Below, piece after piece: positions 21,564 through 33,997 of a DNA stretch of 64,000 nt. Position 1 is the stretch's first letter; each line of letters begins with the position of its first letter. Both the position numbers and the translations under genes were made by a program. Source of the DNA: Patiria miniata (lineage: Eukaryota > Echinodermata > Asteroidea > Valvatida > Asterinidae); the NCBI RefSeq assembly GCF_015706575.1, contig NW_024037057.1, positions 620,001 to 684,000 of the forward strand, read 5' to 3'. Under the pieces are notes generated by a model. The model searched no databases and had not been told where the DNA came from. It saw nothing but the letters and a program-made list of their open reading frames with translations.

Positions 21564-22571
21564 TCATAATGGTGCCATCTCAATATCATCTCTGTTACCG
21601 CCCTGCCTTTTGGAGCAGCTGCAAAAAGCTACCTTGAGGCCTTGCCTGAATTTCTTGTATTTAAACTCATAGATGATGGGATTGATGACTGAATTGAAAT
21701 TAAACAATAAATTAGCGAAAATTCTAATATACCGGAAAACCTTTGATCCACAGAACGAGAACTGAGCCTTGTCTGTTGTCTGCACGCAGAGAAGAACAGC
21801 AAAATAATCCATTGTCCATAAGACAATGAGAGCTCCCAAGACAGTTTTAAGCATGCTGACCAGGTTCTGTCTAGCAATCACAAGATTACAGGCTGCTGCC
21901 CTTGCATGATGCAGTTTCAGGACTGTTGCTTGTCGTTTGAGAGTGACCTGCATCTTGTAGTAGGCCAAACTCATTAAAGTTAGGGGGAACAAATATGCAA
22001 CGAAAAATGCACATATGCTGAGTAGAATTGAAAATAAAGGATGAGGAATTGTCACTGAGCAAATCCTATTAGGGTCATTGCTTGGCTCGACTGTGAATAG
22101 AAGAGGTAGAGATATCAGAAATGATATCACCCACATCAGAGCAACTAAAGTAACCATCCGTGCTGTTGTGAGTTTCCTCGAATAGTGTAGAGGGTGTACT
22201 ATGGCAATGTACCTCTCTAATGTAACCACGCAGAGATTGTAGGCAGAAGCATAGGACAATGCCCATGCCAAAAACCTCGATGCCAGAAGTCTGCAGTACA
22301 AGTCTCTCACGCCGTGGCTAACTGGAGCAAGAGCAATAAGCGGACAGTCTGATGTTGAATAATATAAGAATACTTGCAGACTCACCAGCATATCAGCAAC
22401 AGCCAAATTCACCAGCAGGTAGTTCGTCATGTTGTGTAAGAATTTGACGCGTAGGATGACGTAGCACACTAAGAGGTTCCCTAAGACACCAATAACTCCT
22501 TCTGCTGCCATGATCTGACACACCCACTTCTCCACAGTTGGTTCCTCATTGTGTTCATCAGTTGTATTCAT
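21564..22571 (-). CDS. Class A (rhodopsin-like) GPCR 2, orphan
   Basis: This intronless 335-residue paralogue of the gene at 9,565 aligns with it end to end without gaps. It keeps N32, D60 in LAVAD, C93, ERY 119-121, W147, the ECL2 cysteine 171, P196 and NPIIY 297-301. The N-terminal sequon is NTT. TM3 (SRFLAWALSYASAYN), TM5 (LLSICAFFVAYLFP) and loop 3 (RQATVLKLHHARAAACN) differ most from the other copies. This is the most diverged receptor of the three by eye. TM6 reads LWTMDYF, again without the usual proline. The start is fixed by agreement with the paralogues and by the shared upstream flank. Ligand unknown; predicted plasma-membrane signalling through G proteins. Confidence 0.93.
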   Translation of the reverse strand: MNTTDEHNEEPTVEKWVCQIMAAEGVIGVLGNLLVCYVILRVKFLHNMTNYLLVNLAVADMLVSLQVFLYYSTSDCPLIALAPVSHGVRDLYCRLLASRFLAWALSYASAYNLCVVTLERYIAIVHPLHYSRKLTTARMVTLVALMWVISFLISLPLLFTVEPSNDPNRICSVTIPHPLFSILLSICAFFVAYLFPLTLMSLAYYKMQVTLKRQATVLKLHHARAAACNLVIARQNLVSMLKTVLGALIVLWTMDYFAVLLCVQTTDKAQFSFCGSKVFRYIRIFANLLFNFNSVINPIIYEFKYKKFRQGLKVAFCSCSKRQGGNRDDIEMAPL

Positions 22572-23330
22572 GGTTAATGTTTTTGCTGATGCTTATTTCC
22601 AATTTGGTGCGTATAGTTAGTGTTTTTATTTGGATGGATTCAGCAGTCTCTTCAGGAGTACTCCTTGATAGGTCTGTAAAACTGAGGAGAATTACTGTTG
22701 CTCACTACCTGCACTGGCTAAAGAGTAGCATACATCACTGAGTGTTTCTCCCTCGCATTTGCGTCGTTTCACCGCGAGTGGATCTAGGGATCAGTCTAGA
22801 TAGCTTGTTCGAAAACCAAAGATTTGAATACACGGATGGCGACTTACACATGTACTAAACACGTACGGTTTTGTATCAAAATGTAATTTTCTCAAAATGT
22901 TTGTGAATCGGAAACAGGTGCCCATGATCCGCTTCAGAGTGTGTATGATCAGTTTACCGTCAGAGCGTTTCTGAGCAGCTGCCGGAAGGAACAAATTTTA
23001 CCGATAGTATATCGACGCATTAGGACACACCTTTCTTGACTTCTTGTACGAAGATAAAGCTGAAGTCGTCAACATTCGCTACGATGCTACAATGACAATC
23101 TGTCCCTGTCAGCTCACCGTGGGCAAATGATGCTTCGTGTGGTACCCCACCCGTTACAAGCTGCTTTTATTGGATGTTGAAAGATTCAGTCTGATGCTGA
23201 ATAAACGTTTCTTAATGAAACATACCAGGAGACGATTAGGATCGGGAAGTCGCTTATTACCTGCAACTCTGATTGTCACTCATTTAGCGACAATATGCAA
23301 TCCTATTTAAACGGTATTTAATCATTGATT
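22572..23330 (-). promoter_or_regulatory. Conserved GPCR upstream flank (copy 3)
   Basis: The block order is the same as at 10,573-11,345, including CCGTCAGAGCGTTTCTGAG, GCAGCTGCCGGAAGGA and GATGCTTCGTGTGGTACC. Confidence 0.5.
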
Positions 23331-24593
23331 TATCATTTATTAGCAAAATAATGGTGTTCTAGCGAATAATACAAAATTGTCACACAAACTAGGTTTTTGT
23401 TTGTCTGTGTACGTGTGTGGACTCATTCATCAATCAAATCTTTGGACAGGTATTACACTAAGGGAGCCTGCGGGTTAGTTGCCTTCACAAGTCAGGTTGG
23501 TCTATTTGACGAAGGAGTCGAGCTCTTCCGTTTTTATCATACCGTACGTAGATGGGTTGCTCCCCTAAAGTCTGCTCTACAAATAGTTTCATGGTAGATG
23601 CTCCTCTATCGGCACAACAATATTTCTTGATAATTTCTTGGCCTTCAGACCTACTGATTCCGAATCTGGATGATGCCACCCGCTATCCTTAGATAAATTA
23701 GATATCCAAAGTGACCGCCAATATGGCTTTCAGGATATAAACATTATATATGTGTGCCCAATAATATTTTTGGATGAGCAATATTATACACAGATGTGGA
23801 TTTTAGTAGTCAGTCAATCCATTTTTACCAATCCCTTCAATTTTTGCTTCCAATATGGCTACCAAGATGGCCGTATGCAATCATTTTATTCCCAGGACGG
23901 TTGGCGCCATGTCATGAATAATTCAGTAGTTTCGATATTCATAGAGTTTGAAACCCTTTCTTTAATAGACACCTTGCATCGGCCAGCTTAAAGATGTTTC
24001 GGCTGAGTATGCGGCATTTTTCCCTTCACACTTGTCCCAACGTGAAGGTCTGGCAGTCGGTAGCGCACCGTACCGATATCGGCGCGTAGTGGATTGTCCT
24101 CGACTGCGTGCAACTACCGCCAACAAACCGGACTAGTTTAAAACAAGTGCGTAATGGCGCGCTTCATGCGAGGTTCCCGCGCGTGGCCTGAACAATATTG
24201 GCGGGAAAACCACACGAGTTGGGAGATTGATTGCTTCGATACTCTTACAGCACACAAGGAGACTAGTGCTACTTCGAGAAGTGGAAACTGATAATAACAA
24301 TTGACTTATGCATCACTTGGCCCCAACCCTCTTAGAAAAAAAATACGCTGGCCGTACCCGTATATAAGACGTAATGAGTACCTGCCTGTCCGGAGGCAGA
24401 CAAGAACATATTATATTAGTACAAACAATTCCAAATTCAACTACAACGGCGTGATCCTACCTCGTTATCTTTGGAGAACGTGGCCGCCAAGATCGGTGTA
24501 ATTACCACACGTACATGCATATGTACATTATTTGTTCTCAAACATAATTCCTACAAAGATATGACGAGTGATGTAGTGCAAAAGTAGTGTGGG
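23331..24593. repeat. Unit B segment matching 11,346-13,200
   Basis: This is collinear with unit A and contains, at about 23,963, the empty TTAA site for the transposon at 12,152. Confidence 0.55.
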
Positions 24594-24997
24594 TTTACTA
24601 ATAATAATACCGGAGTCTTATATAGCGCACGTATCTACCAACAATAAGGTACTCAAGGCGCTGGAAATTATGTCTGTTATTTAAGAAAGGTAAATAAAGT
24701 TGATGTTTTATGAGAGCCATTATTTAGCACTTTATAAGGGTTTACAAGGTGCTTCGGCGCTTATCGCAGCCACTGCCAGAAACACTGTGGCAAACCCCTT
24801 GTCTTGGCGATAAGTGTTACTGGGTTCTTTAACGTGCATTACACAACACACGGGACCTACGGCTTTACGTCCCATCCGACGGAAGAAGCAGTAAAGGTAA
24901 GAGCCTTGCTCAAGAGCCCAAGCACCATGTTGCCACGGGCAGGATTCGAACCCATGAACCACGGCACACGGGTCGCACACGGATTTAGTCATCAGTG
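24594..24997 (-). mobile_element. tRNA-related SINE-like repeat (unit B)
   Basis: This is the sister copy of 13,201-13,604 with TATATAGCGCACG, CTTTAACGTGCATTACACAA and the B-box complement GGATTCGAACCC. Confidence 0.6.
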
Positions 24998-25255
24998 AAT
25001 TCATATTATACTCTTTCTCTTTTAATATGACTTCCAAAATGGCTGCTAAGCTGGCCTCGGACAGCAGAGGGCAACAGTGCGAGCAAATCATTGTAGTCCG
25101 GCGACGGACCCGATAATGATCAAGTTTTACCGTCAAATACTTGTTTTATGGTTTGGCCTGCTGCCTAATTCTAGAGATATCCAAGATGACCTACCATGAT
25201 AACAGACTTCATTATATAAAGGTTATACGAAATATTTACTCAAAGATCGACTTAA

Positions 25256-25623
25256 CCCTAAAGGGGCCGGGGGGCGGAATCCGCCCCCCCCCCCCTTAAC
25301 ATTTTCCGTGATAGCTTCTAAAAAAATCGGACCACGGGATGGCACGTAGCGAAAACTTTTCCGGCGCTACGCGCCGTGAAAACTGAATTTTCGCATATAC
25401 GTCGTGTACACAGAGCAGAATTGCCATTCGTACATATGAATAATTAATTAGCCATAATTCCAAAACCCTTTGACCTATAGTCATGAAATTTCCTGGGCAT
25501 CTTTAGGAAGAGTTGCTCTATGCATGTGCTGAATTTCAAAATGTTTCGTCACTCGATGGCCGAGATCTTGGGGGGGGGGGGGCGGGGCTGAGAGATGGTC
25601 AAAATAACCCGGCCCCTTTAGGG
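25256..25623. mobile_element. TTAA-target MITE, family 1, unit B
   Basis: It has intact ends CCCTAAAGGGGCCGGG and CCCGGCCCCTTTAGGG between TTAA at 25,252-25,255 and 25,624-25,627. Unit A at about 14,815 lacks it. Poly-C and poly-G patches lie just inside each end. Confidence 0.85.
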
Positions 25624-25627
25624 TTAA

Positions 25628-26535
25628 CAACTATGAAATTTAATCCAGTGTCCGGCAGTGACCAGCTAGACAGATTTTAAACCTTAGAAGAATTTGTGGT
25701 GGTGTATTTGGCCTTGGAGACCTGATAATTCCAAAAGAACATTGTGCCACCTCGGCTTCGGGAAATTGAAATTTATACAAGACGGAAGCCAATATGGCTT
25801 TCTGTATTAATACGCATCATGTTCACTGGAGCTGGCCCTTTAAAAGGAACGTATAATTTGGTTATCATTTCCCTTGGCCGAGGTGCCACAATCCAGACTC
25901 AAAATCAACAGGTCTCAAAAGCATATCAATCATCAACAGGCATTGTGTGAACGGTAAAACCGGGTCACGGGTAAAATCGAGTCAGGGTTAAAATCGGTAT
26001 TTTGCAACTGGACTGGGACATTCAGCGAGTAGCCTCTCCAATCCCACACACTCCAGCAATAAGTGTCGTGGAGTCCAGCACGAGTACGGTCAAAAAAATC
26101 ACTGCATAAACAAGTCCAGTCACAAGTAACATTTGATGAACAATAACGAATGGATGCTTTTGCCAATATATGTGACTCATCACTTGAATGAGATTGTAGC
26201 GTTTGCGATGGAGTTGTGCGGAAATGTGAGGACTTGCAATGGACTGGACTTCAACACCGCTAGCTATCCTCGTCGGTCCCGATCTTGTCAAAAATTGGAT
26301 CTTATCCACCTGACTATAATTAGGTATCATAGGTTTCCCTTCCTTACCATTTATTTGGTTTTCTTTCAATATTCACTATTTAGTCTTTCTTTCGTTTCCA
26401 TTGTTGTTTTTGTGCATTTTTTTTGTTCTTTAATCTTGTATCAGCTTGGTTTATAATACGGCTTACGTTGATTTTGTTTGTCATTTGTTTGTGCGTCCGA
26501 TCATGTATGTTTTTGTTCTTGTAATTACGTTGTAT
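25628..26535. other. Intergenic, no gene recognised
   Basis: The start matches unit A at about 14,816-14,960. The part 25,990-26,150 (CAAGTCCAGTCACAAGTAAC) is shared with 39,540-39,665, so it is a dispersed repeat of unknown type. Confidence 0.45.
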
Positions 26536-26800
26536 GGGCTCCTTGTGCCAACGAAAGAGGGCGCCCTTTTACCTAGCAACGACGTCCCAGGGGCGGGACA
26601 TTTAGCTGGTTGACACGCACCGTTCCTTGTGTGTGACGCACGTACACCAGGGGATTTGCACTATGTACATGCGGGTACATGGCACGGCCGCGCGCGTCGC
26701 GGCAAAATTGCAGTCAGGCAAGATGGCGTCGGTCGGTCACCCCCAACTGTGCTTTCCTTGCCGTTGAGGAGGTACTTGTGAACGTAGCGGATAGTGTGTC
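26536..26800 (+). mobile_element. Dispersed repeat, second copy of 512-757
   Basis: This matches the insertion that splits the GPCR pseudogene, with CAGGCAAGATGGCGTCG and GTGTGTGACGCACGTACACC. The AAGATGGCG text resembles a YY1-type site. No ORF is shared between copies. Confidence 0.6.
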
Positions 26801-27212
26801 CGAGCTGTTCCACCTACAATCCTTGGCCAATGTATGTAGCCTTGTAATCTCCTATAACACTCTTTTCTTTATTTCGCTGTCTATTAATCTTAATTTAAAT
26901 AACGAGAGTAAAAACATATGGCTTTTTTTGGTGGTTATAACCTTCACATTTGTATTCGTATATTACTGTATTATATTTATATTATCTCACTTTGTATTGG
27001 TTTATTACAGAGTTCTAAATAAATGTCAACTAAATTGAAATTGATGTAGAACCTTTGGCGTCGCATTCTTTCTTTTTTTTTCTAGAGGGGGCGAAGCACT
27101 CCACAGAAGGGAAACATCACTAGCCGCGGAAAAATTAACGTGTAACAACTCTGCGGAACTCCTGGCATGATCTTTCCGTTCAGCCTTGTAAAGGGCGACT
27201 TAAAAACAAATA
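26801..27212. other. AT-rich intergenic
   Basis: It contains the short hydrophobic ORF tail to about 27,038, which I cannot link to any family; it is rich in F, I and Y because of base composition. Confidence 0.4.
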
Positions 27213-28416
27213 AAGATATTAAAAGCAGTAATTGACCCGCGCCGCGTAGCAGCCTCGTCTAATTCCCTAATTACCCGACATGGCAGAAACGAACAATTAT
27301 ATAGCGTGATTAATTATGAAAGAGATTTATATAGCTTTAACCAATTTACCAAAGACAGCGGCACGGCAGCTCTGTAAGTGACAACCAGACATGTACATAA
27401 TTGCTATCTTTGCCACTTCTCATCAATATTTTATGATAACTTTCCATCTACTGCACAAATCATCTGATCCTTGATAAAAGACGGGGACTTAGAGTAAGAT
27501 ACGTCAAGGAGCGTCAGTGACGTACAGTGAACACACACTGCCGTATGATGGTCGCAAACAACCTTGCAATTGATGCGTTCGTTTAGCTCACCTTGCTCGA
27601 AACGGGTTAGACCCGTGCCGTTCGATTAGCTCTGACGTCATTTTCGGGGCTCATCCAGGTCAGCCACCACAGACCCTGCTCGTGGAGTAAAGTCACTGGT
27701 AGAAGTACGTCACGATGCGTTGTTCATTCCCTAAAGCGGACAAATATGGCGGCCGGAGAGCGGAAATCGCAAGTGGACTTAGAAATTTACTTAATTCGAA
27801 GTCCAAAGGTAATCATTTATTGAGTTCATAGCGACTGTTGAGGCTATAATTTCAGCCCAACTTTTGGGTTTTTTTGCATTTGACTAAAAAGCAGAAAATT
27901 TCAAACTAATAAGACCTGCGGTTGAGCGTTCGATTAGCCCGGCTGTCGTGGCTGACCTGTCTTCCTTTACCAGTGTCGACCGGGTGAGCTGAAAGAACGC
28001 ACCCAATGGAGTCTTTCGGGGGAAAGAAGGCGCTGTTACGTGTTACATCATGTTCTAAAACAATACACTTGTAAGTGAACAATCTCAGTTAGCCATCTTG
28101 ATGACAGATATATGATAGAGAACAGATGTCGTGCACAGGGCGACCTCACTGAGGACAGATTTGTTTTTGACATAAGTACACAATGTCTACTCATGCGTAT
28201 CAGAGGAAGGCAGACCTGCCATCTGTGGGGCGCTCTATGCAAGGGGTTTGTTTTATGCACCAGGAATGCAAATGCTAGGGTGGGATGGCGAGAACATTAG
28301 CCGGGATATGGGCCGTATGATCATTCCCACACATGGGGGAACTCCAAAAATATTGACGTTGACTTCTTGTAGTGAGGATAACTATGCAAATACGTGATAT
28401 AGAAGCCGGCATATGA
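27213..28416. repeat. Start of duplication unit C
   Basis: This is collinear with unit A (1-171 and 2,880-3,850), including the MITE with GCGTTCGTTTAGCTCACC at about 27,573-28,003. Confidence 0.6.
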
Positions 28417-28555
28417 ATAAGTCTGTGTACTGATGACGGCACACTCTGTTTACATGTGCACTTGCTTATGGAGCCAGTGGAGCCCATGGTCAAATGAGCA
28501 CCATAGGTAAGCACACACGTAAACAAAATGTGACGTCATCAGTACAGAGGCTTAT
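28417..28555. mobile_element. Short MITE unique to unit C
   Basis: It has inverted ends ATAAGTCTGTGTACTGATGA and its diverged complement (TCATCAGTACAGAGGCTTAT) around a short centre. Unit A at about 3,850 lacks it. The flanks are TA-rich. Confidence 0.7.
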
Positions 28556-29600
28556 TAATATGTTGGTATATGCCTGCTTCTATACGTGCGCATGAGGGCG
28601 CTGTGCAATGAAATGGCTTAAGAACGACTAGGTGCGTTAAAAAAAACACGACATGGTTCATAAAAGCCCTTAAAGTAATAAAATGTTATACAAGTGACAT
28701 GATTGATACACTGATTCTCCAAGGCCACATGAATCAGTTTGCCTTCTTTCACTAGACAGAATGCAAATGTTTGCCACCTGTTTAATTTGGAAGGCGACAG
28801 CCCGTGTAAACTTACCGCTTGTGACAAAAGGGGTGTCGGGCCATCGCGTCAAAAAGCCCGGCTTGCAGCACTGTCACGCTTGCTTGTGCGTGGCATAGTT
28901 CCTGCTCACGAGTACAAGTTTTCTCAATTCTCTCTGTTCTGGATGTAATCCACATTTTGTACTCAGTCACCTATTTCTGGGGTGCATTTCTTACTGGTAA
29001 AAAAAGCTGCATGCCTTTTTAATTTGCGCTTCTAAATACATAATTACATACACATGGCTGCACTTTCCATGCGTATGTATTTATGATGAAGATCGCCGCT
29101 AGCGTGCTATAAATGTGCATTTCCACACACGCATAGAGCATTAATGCACTGTTGATACATTCATGGTGACGTCACACACACACACTTCTAAAAATTTTGT
29201 GCATATATCTATGACCTCCCAAACTGCTCACAAAATAATTTGAATGAAGCGTTCTTTTTGTTGGAGTCAAAAATGCGTGTAAGTGGGAAGGTGGGAAGGT
29301 TTTGTTAGCGCGTTTAGTCGACGTTAATCTACGGACATGAGTAAGAAGCTGTCTTTCTTCCTGGCCAAGACTACTAGGGAAGCATACGGACTGCAGCTCT
29401 CTCCAATTATGTCAGATTGAAGAATTGGTTTGGTGGTATTTGGTGGAAAGGTTGTGTAATCGTCTCATCCGTTTTCGATGATTCGGTGAGTTACTGCTGA
29501 TGTAACTTTTCCAGTTTATGGAATTCTTAACACCAAAAAATCGGTGTTTTTCATTGTCCATGGATCAAATTTAAGTTACGTGATATTTCAGTAACAACTT
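28556..29600. repeat. Shared duplication-unit segment
   Basis: This is collinear with about 3,860-5,570 in unit A but lacks both insertions present there (empty sites at about 28,640 and 28,963). Confidence 0.55.
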
Positions 29601-29604
29601 TTAA

Positions 29605-29978
29605 AGGGCCGGGTCGAAATCCGCTCCCCCCCCCTCAATTTTTCCCGCGATAGCCTTGATTTTTTTTTTCGCGACCCGAGCTGTTCTGACTTTTTAGCCT
29701 CGAGCCTTGCGCATCTTTTGAGACCCCTTGAAAACTGAATTTGCCCATATACGTCGTGTACACAGAGAACAATTAACATTCCTACATATGAAGAATTACT
29801 TAGCCATAATTCCCAAACCCTTTGACCTTTAGTCATGAAATTTCTTGGGTATGTGTATGATGAGTTGCTCTATGCATTTAACGAATTTTCAAAAATTTTC
29901 GTCACTCGATGGCCGAGATCTTAGCCCCCCCCCCTCCCCGGCTGAGAGATGGTCAAAATAGCCCGGCTCTTTTAGGGT
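29605..29978. mobile_element. TTAA-target MITE, family 1, unit C
   Basis: TTAA at 29,601-29,604 and 29,979-29,982 bound ends related to AAGGGCCGGG and CCCGGCTCTTTTAGGG. Internal text GGTCAAAATAGCCCGGC matches the other copies. Unit A has no element at the matching place (about 5,565). Confidence 0.75.
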
Positions 29979-29982
29979 TTAA

Positions 29983-31243
29983 CCAGTCGTATCATAAAAA
30001 CAATATCAGAAAAATCCCATAAGTCTCCGGGGCAGCCAAGTAGAAGGCAGGGGGGGGGACTATAAATCTTGACATTATAACGCATGTTATTTTAACATTG
30101 GAAGCAGCAGGTTTTTAAATAAATGTTATGGTAAGTGCCAGTTATCATGGTTATGAGCGCGTTCTGATTTTTCTTTTGATAGGAGAATAGTTTTTGATTT
30201 GCTATAATATCACCTAACTTTCTTGTGATCTGTGGACAAGGTTTAAAAAAACAAACAGTGTTTGTGTTCAAAATTACATAACTGCAAAAGCATATTAGCG
30301 ATTTGAATCATTCTTTCACTAAAATAAAGTTTATTAATATCTTTTATATCCTAGATCCAGAAAGCGCTACATGCAGAACCATATGGGTTTACTATTGTTT
30401 TACTTATCCTGTATAATAGCGGTAATAATGTTCGCATTGGCAATGTACAAGCAAGTCAACAAATTACACTAGCTCACAACTAGTTCGAATACACAGCCGT
30501 TACATTATGTTGGCTTTTGACTAATAATTCGAGAAAAAAAAGGTGAATCATATGCATTCCTACCACGGAAAACAGATACATTGTTGGAACAAAGTTAATT
30601 TCCGCTGATTGTAAAGGTTTGGTCGGCCACATTTTTTGAAAAACAAGACGTGAAAGGCAGTGATGGTCGATACTTCCAGTTACTACTCATTGCTGTAATC
30701 GTACTTTAGTGTTTTGTTACTTCTAACATAACAACTGATGAAGTCAAATAACCTATGATCCAATGCCCCCAAGACTAATTAAACCGAGTAAGGTAGTATA
30801 GAAAGCAAATATATGTTGTATATGCACTCAAAAGCTACATCTGAATCTACATCTGATTCCACGTTGTGTACAAACATTCAAGTTGAGATAAATATTACAG
30901 CCACTGATTTAAAGTTGCACTCTTTGTGCTCTCACCTCGTGCTCTCAAATGTTATATTCAATTCTAACCCCAAAGCTCCCCCTCCTTTCTTTTGTGAGTA
31001 GAAGGAATCAATATTTCGAGATGGCCCCTGAAAGTTACATATGTTGTTATTTCGTTTTAAGAGTTTAATGCTAACTTCACGGTGCGTACATAATACTATG
31101 AAATCACGATTACCTCCCAAATACCATTAATCAATTACAGAACCGGAGGTCAAAGAAGACAAGGAAACAAACAATGAAAAATGGCGCCCAAGCCAACAAT
31201 TATTACAATTTGAGGCGCACAATAAAAACTACCATTACATATG
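29983..31243. repeat. Shared duplication-unit segment
   Basis: This is collinear with 5,590-6,190 and 7,320-7,793 in unit A. No gene is visible. Confidence 0.5.
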
Positions 31244-31724
31244 CAGGATGTCACCCCATAAATGTCCCTCTAGAGGGTGTACAGATTTTTTTTTTTGGGG
31301 GGGGGATCAAATTCAATAAAATTGATAAGCCCAAACATTTTGTTCTTTCTTGTGTAAAGCGTTTTTTTTTGGATTCGGTTCAGTGGTTTGAAACAAAGGC
31401 CATTATGTAACAAAAGTACATTTTGCTCCAGTCCAAGTTTGACAACACATACAGTTAGAGCGTGCACAGTGTGTTTCTGTTTTCTCAGGCCAGCCCCTGC
31501 CTTAATGTCCTTAATCATTTTGAACTGTTATAACAGGTGTTTCAGACACTCCCTTGTTTATGTTTTTTGCGTGGGGGGGGGGTCAAATTCTGCTTGGAGT
31601 GACATTTATTTGTGGGAAAACCTGTATTGTAAAACTTGGAAAGGAGCAGATGAAAATTGACTAGGGTTACATTAATAAGATATTCATTTACACCCTCCAG
31701 AGGGACAATTATTGGGACACCCTG
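31244..31724. mobile_element. TA-flanked element with CAGGGTGTCCC termini, unit C
   Basis: The left end is CAGGATGTCACCCCATAAAT and the right end, read inward, is CAGGGTGTCCCAATAATTG. Both are followed by GTCCCTCTAGAGGGTGTA or GTCCCTCTGGAGGGTGTA. The element has no transposase. Confidence 0.6.
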
Positions 31725-32980
31725 TACAGTGCATGTTATCATGAACAGCTCTCTTAAAGTCAATTAGGGACAAATTATTTTTCTCCGAAATTGCCACGTG
31801 TATTGTCCCCCCCCCCAACATACACACACCCACACCCGTTTGTTAATGGTGTAAATGGAGGGTTTGTGTTTGCCTCTTCCCTTATTGTACTCTTTTTTGC
31901 AACAGCTCTCATTGGTTTTGCACACGTTTTCCAATCGAGATCGTCATCGATTTGGTTTATGTCCTCGGTTCACGGATGATGTTGCATGTGTGTTCTCCAT
32001 TTACACTATAAACAAACGCACACAAATCCGGGGTGCGCTATTTCCTTCCATTTCATAAATGTAAGAAAAGATGGAAATTAAGCTTTAATTAATCGGAAGT
32101 TGATGAATAGTACAGGGGTTTGGGGGGATAATGTGCTTTGCCCCCCTCTGGAAAAAAAAAAAAACATGACGACGCCCATGATGGTAATTATAGGCTGATT
32201 CTTAGTGGCGTATCCTGCACTAGGTCGACTTTTTATATTAAGAATCAGAAGATTTTTGGCGGTTGATTAAAAACTTAAAAAAAACAGGAGGAGATCAGTG
32301 TGGAATATAATGCAATAAATGTGCATTTCAGGCTATCACTTGCGATACAGTCTTTGTTGATAAATGGAGTAAAGACAAATGTGTCCCCTTGATCACCTTA
32401 CAGTATTTATTTTTCCACCGTTAAGCACGTCAGTTGTTACTGAATGAAAGCAGATTGTTTCTCTGCACCAACTTTGCGAGTTAACGCTATAGTACTGCTT
32501 GTCCCAGGAAAACTTCTCGCCATAACAATGCAATCGAGGAGGTGTACAATGACATTTGGGGTGCTCCTGCACTCCTTCATAAGTTTTCGGGTCCAGCATG
32601 TCTTCCACAACCGTCTCGAACGCTTTATCGACATTGTGATTCTGAAAGTGAGTATTTTTTAAATGAAACTAGCTCCAAAATATGTTTCATCCTTGTTAAC
32701 ATGATCAGAAATTTTGGTTCAATCTCATCGGTAAACGACAGGTTTATTTGGGATCAAATGTATGACTTTTTTTGCACGTATAGTACGTACAGTCCATGCG
32801 GACAATTCCTCCTCAATCTATGGTTAACACGCTTTTTGCTTAGTTCACTGCTGAATCTCTCCGTGAAATGGACGAAGGTTCGATATTGAAGGAATCGTTT
32901 GCCTAGAAGCACCATAATATGACACCTGTTAAATAGTCTCCCTACACTGCCACATAGCAAGATAAACCATTCATTAAAAG
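31725..32980. repeat. GPCR3 downstream flank (unit C)
   Basis: It is collinear in part with 8,524-9,564. A C-run lies at 31,808-31,816. The segment 32,170-32,600 has counterparts in unit B at about 21,210-21,560. No gene is supported. Confidence 0.5.
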
Positions 32981-33997
32981 TCATAATGGTGCCATCTCAA
33001 CGCCAACTCTGTTACCACCATGCCTTTTGGAGCAGCAGCAGAAAGCTACCTTAAGACCTTGCCTGAATTTCTTGTATTTAAACTCATAGATGATTGGATT
33101 GATGACTGAATTGAAATTAAACAGTAAATTAGAAAACACTCTGGTATAATAAAAGACCTTCGATCCACAGAACAAGAACTGAGCCTCGTCAGTTGGTTGC
33201 AAGCAGAAAAGAACAGCTAAATTATCCATTGTCCATAAGACAATGAGAGCTCCCAAGACAGTTTTAAGCATGCTGACCAGGTTCTGTCTAGCAATCACAA
33301 GATCATAGGCTGCTGCCCTTGCATATTGCAGGTTCAGGGCTTTGGCTTGTCGTTTGAGAGTGACCTGCATCTTATAATAGGCCAAACTCATCAATGTTAG
33401 GGGTAGCAAATATGAGAAGAGAAATGTAAATATGCTGATTAGAATTACGAATACGCGGTGAGGATATTTGATTGAGCAAATCTGATTTGGGTCATTGCTT
33501 GGCTCTATTGTGAATAGAAGAGGCACAGATAACAAAAATGATATCACCCACGTCACAGCGATCAAAGTAACCATCCGTGCTGTTGTGAGTTTCCTCGCGT
33601 AGTGTAGAGGGTGTACTATGGCAATGTACCTCTCCAATGTAACTACACAGAGATTGTAGGCAGAGGCATTGGTCAATGCAAAGGCTAAATACTTTGATTC
33701 TAGAAGTCGACAGAACAAGTCTCTCACGCCGTTGTTTACTGGAGCAAAAGCAATAAGCTTACAGTCTGATGTTAGATAATACAGGAATACTTGAACACAC
33801 AGCAACATATCAGCAACAGCCAAATTCACCAGCAGGTAGTTTGTCATGTTGTGTAAGAATTTGACACGTAGGATGACGTAGCACACTAAAAGGTTTCCTA
33901 GGACGCCAATAACTCCTTCGGCTGCCATGATCTGACAGACCCAGTTCCCTCCAGATGGTTCCTCATTGTGTTCATCGGATGCATTCATGGTTAACAT
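32981..33997 (-). CDS. Class A (rhodopsin-like) GPCR 3, orphan
   Basis: This intronless 338-codon frame has its first three codons (MLT) lacking counterparts in the paralogues; the likely start is the next methionine at 33,988, giving the same 335 residues. Relative to that start it keeps N2 (NAS sequon), N32, D60, C93, ERY 119-121, W147, C171, P196 and NPIIY 297-301. TM6 is LWTMDNLAVLF, without the canonical proline. By eye there are about 51 differences from GPCR1. They cluster in the N-terminus, the loop around residues 74-88 and the TM6-ECL3-TM7 border (256-285), that is, the extracellular face and pocket rim. Ligand unknown; paralogue of the genes at 9,565 and 21,564. Confidence 0.93.
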   Translation of the reverse strand: MLTMNASDEHNEEPSGGNWVCQIMAAEGVIGVLGNLLVCYVILRVKFLHNMTNYLLVNLAVADMLLCVQVFLYYLTSDCKLIAFAPVNNGVRDLFCRLLESKYLAFALTNASAYNLCVVTLERYIAIVHPLHYARKLTTARMVTLIAVTWVISFLLSVPLLFTIEPSNDPNQICSIKYPHRVFVILISIFTFLFSYLLPLTLMSLAYYKMQVTLKRQAKALNLQYARAAAYDLVIARQNLVSMLKTVLGALIVLWTMDNLAVLFCLQPTDEAQFLFCGSKVFYYTRVFSNLLFNFNSVINPIIYEFKYKKFRQGLKVAFCCCSKRHGGNRVGVEMAPL

